A stretch of DNA of 8,240 bases from Pseudomonadales bacterium. GTDB lineage: Bacteria > Pseudomonadota > Gammaproteobacteria > Pseudomonadales > JAHEIH01. The stretch spans positions 1 through 8,240 of the forward strand of contig JALRIU010000051.1 in assembly GCA_023255355.1 (NCBI GenBank), read 5' to 3'. Under the pieces are notes generated by a model. That model was not told where the DNA came from. It made no database searches and was given only the letters and a program-made list of their open reading frames with translations. The translations under genes were made by a program, and so were the position numbers. Numbering within the stretch: the first letter of the stretch is position 1; each line of letters opens with the position of its first letter. Shown piece after piece: positions 7,016-8,240 of this stretch.

Positions 7016-7043
7016 CAATGGTGACACACCAAACTATTTCAAG
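7016..7043 (-). promoter_or_regulatory. Proximal sigma-32-like promoter of the small heat shock gene
   Basis: Reading the - strand, CTTGAAA (7037-7043), a 13-base spacer and CACCATTG (7016-7023) fit the heat-shock sigma factor consensus CTTGAAA / CCCCATNT. The -35 is perfect and the -10 matches at 5 of 7 informative positions. Transcription would start near 7009, giving a leader of about 30 bases that includes the GAGGA ribosome site. A 7-base inverted repeat, TGATAGT (6993-6999) and ACTATCA (7011-7017), flanks the expected start and touches the -10, so it could be an operator. Confidence 0.55.
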
Positions 7044-7054
7044 TTAAAATAGTC

Positions 7055-7083
7055 AATATTTTCAATAATTTATTGAAAATTTT
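7055..7083. repeat. Long AT-only palindrome in the heat shock gene leader
   Basis: TTTTCAATAA (7059-7068) and TTATTGAAAA (7070-7079) are perfect 10-base inverted arms around a single T. One further pair (7058/7080) extends them, and after one mismatch two more pairs follow. It lies between the two sigma-32-like promoters. Weak A-T pairing and lack of a following T-run on the - strand argue against a terminator. It could be a protein-binding site or simply an AT-rich curved spacer. Confidence 0.55.
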
Positions 7084-7087
7084 AGGC

Positions 7088-7115
7088 CTTGAAAAATTAA
7101 TATCCACCCCCATAT
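7088..7115 (+). promoter_or_regulatory. Consensus sigma-32-like promoter facing into the dehydrogenase gene (antisense)
   Basis: On the + strand CTTGAAA (7088-7094), a 13-base spacer and CCCCATAT (7108-7115) match the sigma-32 consensus CTTGAAA / CCCCATNT at every informative position. Transcription would begin near 7122 and run rightwards, antisense to the dehydrogenase gene. Its -10 overlaps that of the opposing promoter at 7112-7139. No convincing + strand gene lies downstream. Confidence 0.5.
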
Positions 7116-7139
7116 GGAGACACTTAAAGTGATTTCAAG
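7112..7139 (-). promoter_or_regulatory. Distal sigma-32-like promoter of the small heat shock gene
   Basis: Reading the - strand, CTTGAAA (7133-7139), a 13-base spacer and CTCCATAT (7112-7119) match the sigma-32 consensus with one -10 mismatch. The -35 lies inside the last codons of the dehydrogenase gene, so the promoter is embedded at its 3' end. A start near 7105 would give the heat shock mRNA a leader of about 127 bases containing the AT palindrome. Confidence 0.6.
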
Positions 7140-7930
7140 CGCTTGTTTGCCACGCGCTGAAATATCCCTAAAAAAGTATTGGGGATTAACCGTCGCAAAT
7201 GGTAGGCATACAACGCCAAGCCCTCGGCAATGATGACTTCTTTTTTCAGGTCTTGGATGGCCAATACCATTTTGCGAACACAGTCCTGTACCGCCATGCC
7301 ATTATTAATATCTTCATCGTTTCTAGCGAATGGCTCACCCTGTGCATCGAGCGCATTTTTCGAGACGTTGGTTTTTACAAAGCCTGGGCAGATATTTGTC
7401 ACCGCAATGCCATATTGGTCAACTTCACAGCGCAAGGAATCCATATATCCCAAAAGTGCGTGCTTAGCACCGGCATAAGAGGTTCTAAAGGGTGGCGCAA
7501 CTTTACCAGCAACACTGGCTATATTAACCAGATGGCCATGTCTATTTTCAATAAAATGAGGCAAAAGCGCTTTAGTTAAAGCTGTTGTGCCAAAGTAATC
7601 AACTTCAAATAACGCACGCTCAATCGCAAGAGGTGTTTCGATACAGAGTCCACGCTGAGATACACCGCCGTTATTGACTAAAATATCGATCCTTCCAACC
7701 ATGCCTATCGCTTGCTCAACTTTTTCAGCCAGGGTATCCGTTTGGCTGAGATCTAAAGTTAATAGGTGATGCCTATCAGGCTCAGTACATTGCTGACGAA
7801 CCTTTTGCAGTGCCTCTTCACGTCTTGCTGACAAAATTAATATGGCACCTAGCCCACTTAACTGATAAGCCAACTCCTCGCCGATTCCCGACGATGCCCC
7901 GGTGATCCAAACCACTTTACCTTGATACAT
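7124..7930 (-). CDS. Short-chain dehydrogenase/reductase (classical SDR family)
   Basis: This is a classical NAD(P)-dependent short-chain oxidoreductase of 268 residues; the substrate cannot be told from sequence. The Rossmann glycine motif TGASSGIG is at 10-17. Arg36-Arg37 (SARRE) after the second strand suggest preference for NADP(H). The acidic DL is at 60-61 and the structural motif is NNGG (86-89, usually NNAG). The catalytic residues are Ser139 (NIASVAG), Tyr152 and Lys156 (SYAGAKHA), followed by CPGFVKTNV. The segment FEVDYFGTTALTKALLPH resembles the DHRS7-like branch, but Asp111 stands where classical SDRs often have the fourth catalytic residue, Asn. The basic, hydrophobic C-terminus (AYHLRRLIPNTFLGIF) might touch the membrane. 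ATG has AAGGGG at good spacing. The gene ends 145 bases before the heat shock gene. Confidence 0.93.
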   Translation of the reverse strand: MYQGKVVWITGASSGIGEELAYQLSGLGAILILSARREEALQKVRQQCTEPDRHHLLTLDLSQTDTLAEKVEQAIGMVGRIDILVNNGGVSQRGLCIETPLAIERALFEVDYFGTTALTKALLPHFIENRHGHLVNIASVAGKVAPPFRTSYAGAKHALLGYMDSLRCEVDQYGIAVTNICPGFVKTNVSKNALDAQGEPFARNDEDINNGMAVQDCVRKMVLAIQDLKKEVIIAEGLALYAYHLRRLIPNTFLGIFQRVANKRLKSL

Positions 7931-7939
7931 AAGAACCCC

Positions 7940-7962
7940 TTAGCCAATTTAAACAAGGCTAA
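7940..7962. other. Inverted repeat abutting the dehydrogenase ribosome site
   Basis: TTAGCC (7940-7945) and GGCTAA (7957-7962) form a 6-bp inverted repeat with an 11-base AT-rich loop. In the - strand mRNA the downstream arm overlaps the AA of the AAGGGG ribosome site. The repeat lies within about 10 to 30 bases of the start codon, so it could be an operator or a leader hairpin that modulates translation. Confidence 0.4.
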
Positions 7963-7968
7963 TCGAGA

Positions 7969-7974
7969 ATTATA
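7969..7974 (-). promoter_or_regulatory. Probable -10 element for the dehydrogenase gene
   Basis: A perfect TATAAT on the - strand lies 38 bases before the dehydrogenase ATG and downstream of a leftward terminator, so a promoter is expected here. No good -35 is found at 16-18 bases (ACAGCT or GACAGC at best). It may therefore be weak or activator-dependent. Confidence 0.35.
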
Positions 7975-8050
7975 AACGCGGATAGGTTAAAAGCTGTCGC
8001 CCCAAAAAATCGATGAACTTAATCTGAAGAAAACGAATTCACTTTTGAGA

Positions 8051-8078
8051 AATTAAAAAGGCCCCATTTAGGAGCCTT
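8051..8078 (-). terminator. Rho-independent terminator of an upstream leftward transcript
   Basis: In - strand RNA, AAGGCUCC and GGGGCCUU form an 8-bp stem (one G-U pair) with loop UAAAU, directly followed by UUUAAUUU, so that the stem's last two U residues open a five-U run. Read on the + strand the same hairpin has a C-A mismatch and only a poor T tract, so termination of leftward transcription is favoured. It should end a transcript that starts to the right of, or within, 8079-8240 and insulate the dehydrogenase gene from it. Confidence 0.7.
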
Positions 8079-8091
8079 ATATTCAATGAGC

Positions 8092-8239
8092 GTTACTGAG
8101 GTCTTTCCGGCAAACATGGCCCAGAGACTTTGCTCAGTGGCAAGCACAATACCTACCACTTTTGGCCTAGCATGTGCGGCATTCTCTTAGTGCAATCTGC
8201 TCACAGCTTAGACCCTGTGTTGCATCAACAAGCGGTTGA
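8092..8239. other. Stem-loop-rich region without a clear gene
   Basis: No convincing protein gene is seen between the terminator and the window end; all frames are short or broken. Several inverted repeats lie in series. ACTGAGGTCT (8095-8104) pairs with AGAC (8125-8128) and CTCAGT (8133-8138). GCACA (8144-8148) pairs with TGTGC (8173-8177). TGCAA plus CACAG (8191-8206) pair with CTGTG plus TTGCA (8215-8224). TCAAC (8225-8229) pairs with GTTGA (8235-8239). With the leftward terminator beside it, this could be the 3' part of a structured RNA or a long 3' untranslated region. I do not recognise a known family. Confidence 0.3.
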
Positions 8240-8240
8240 G

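Noticed and set aside
6979..7105. ROSE or fourU RNA thermometer controlling the small heat shock gene
   Set aside because: I could not find a U-rich segment in the leader that pairs convincingly with the GAGGA ribosome site; the visible hairpin ends just before it.
7199..7579. 126-codon + strand frame downstream of the antisense sigma-32-like promoter
   Set aside because: It was considered because a promoter points at it, but it is fully antisense to the conserved core of the dehydrogenase, lacks a clear ribosome site and shows no recognisable domain.
8040..8162. Short - strand frame (possible GTG start near 8155, reading through the terminator stem to about 8020)
   Set aside because: It runs through a strong terminator hairpin, has no clear ribosome site and no recognisable motif.
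1..8240. Mobile element, defence system, CRISPR array or biosynthetic island
   Set aside because: No direct repeats of array type, no transposase or integrase, and no toxin-antitoxin or defence domain was seen; the coding content is core metabolism and cell maintenance.

Overview
This window looks like a chromosomal segment of a free-living, ubiquinone-using gammaproteobacterium, probably a marine or aquatic relative of the Pseudomonas/Cellvibrio/Spongiibacter area. The basis is gene order and close protein similarity to Escherichia coli and Pseudomonas homologues as I remember them; no search was run. Base composition looks moderate throughout, and no transposase, integrase, phage gene, tRNA, rRNA or CRISPR array is visible.

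Layout. The left end (1-1232, + strand) holds the C-terminal two thirds of hslU, the ATPase of the HslUV protease, followed after 9 bases by a small DUF971 gene. A 111-base convergent gap (1233-1343) carries two tandem hairpins that resemble a GTAG-type REP element. From 1344 to 6469, all on the - strand, runs one compact cluster transcribed ubiE-ubiJ-ubiB-hisI-hisE-tatA-tatB-tatC. Gaps are at most 31 bases and three junctions are 4-base stop/start overlaps. It joins three ubiquinone biosynthesis genes, two consecutive histidine biosynthesis enzymes, and the complete twin-arginine translocase. This grouping is known from Pseudomonas, where hslVU also lies nearby, so here the order is largely conserved but the two parts converge. 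Upstream of ubiE lie a GC-rich hairpin and a possible sigma-70 promoter.

Farther right, also on the - strand, are a small heat shock protein gene (6559-6978) and a classical short-chain dehydrogenase gene (7124-7930). The 145 bases between them are the most interesting part of the window. They hold two tandem sigma-32-like promoters aimed at the heat shock gene, plus a consensus-like sigma-32 promoter on the opposite strand. The distal promoter and the opposing one share a palindromic CATATG core and are symmetric about its centre.

The right end (7931-8240) has no convincing protein gene. It contains a likely promoter for the dehydrogenase, a good rho-independent terminator pointing leftwards (8051-8078), and a run of stem-loops upstream of it (8092-8239) that could be the 3' part of a structured RNA. 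Overall the protein-coding content is core housekeeping. The unusual material is regulatory and lies in the gaps.
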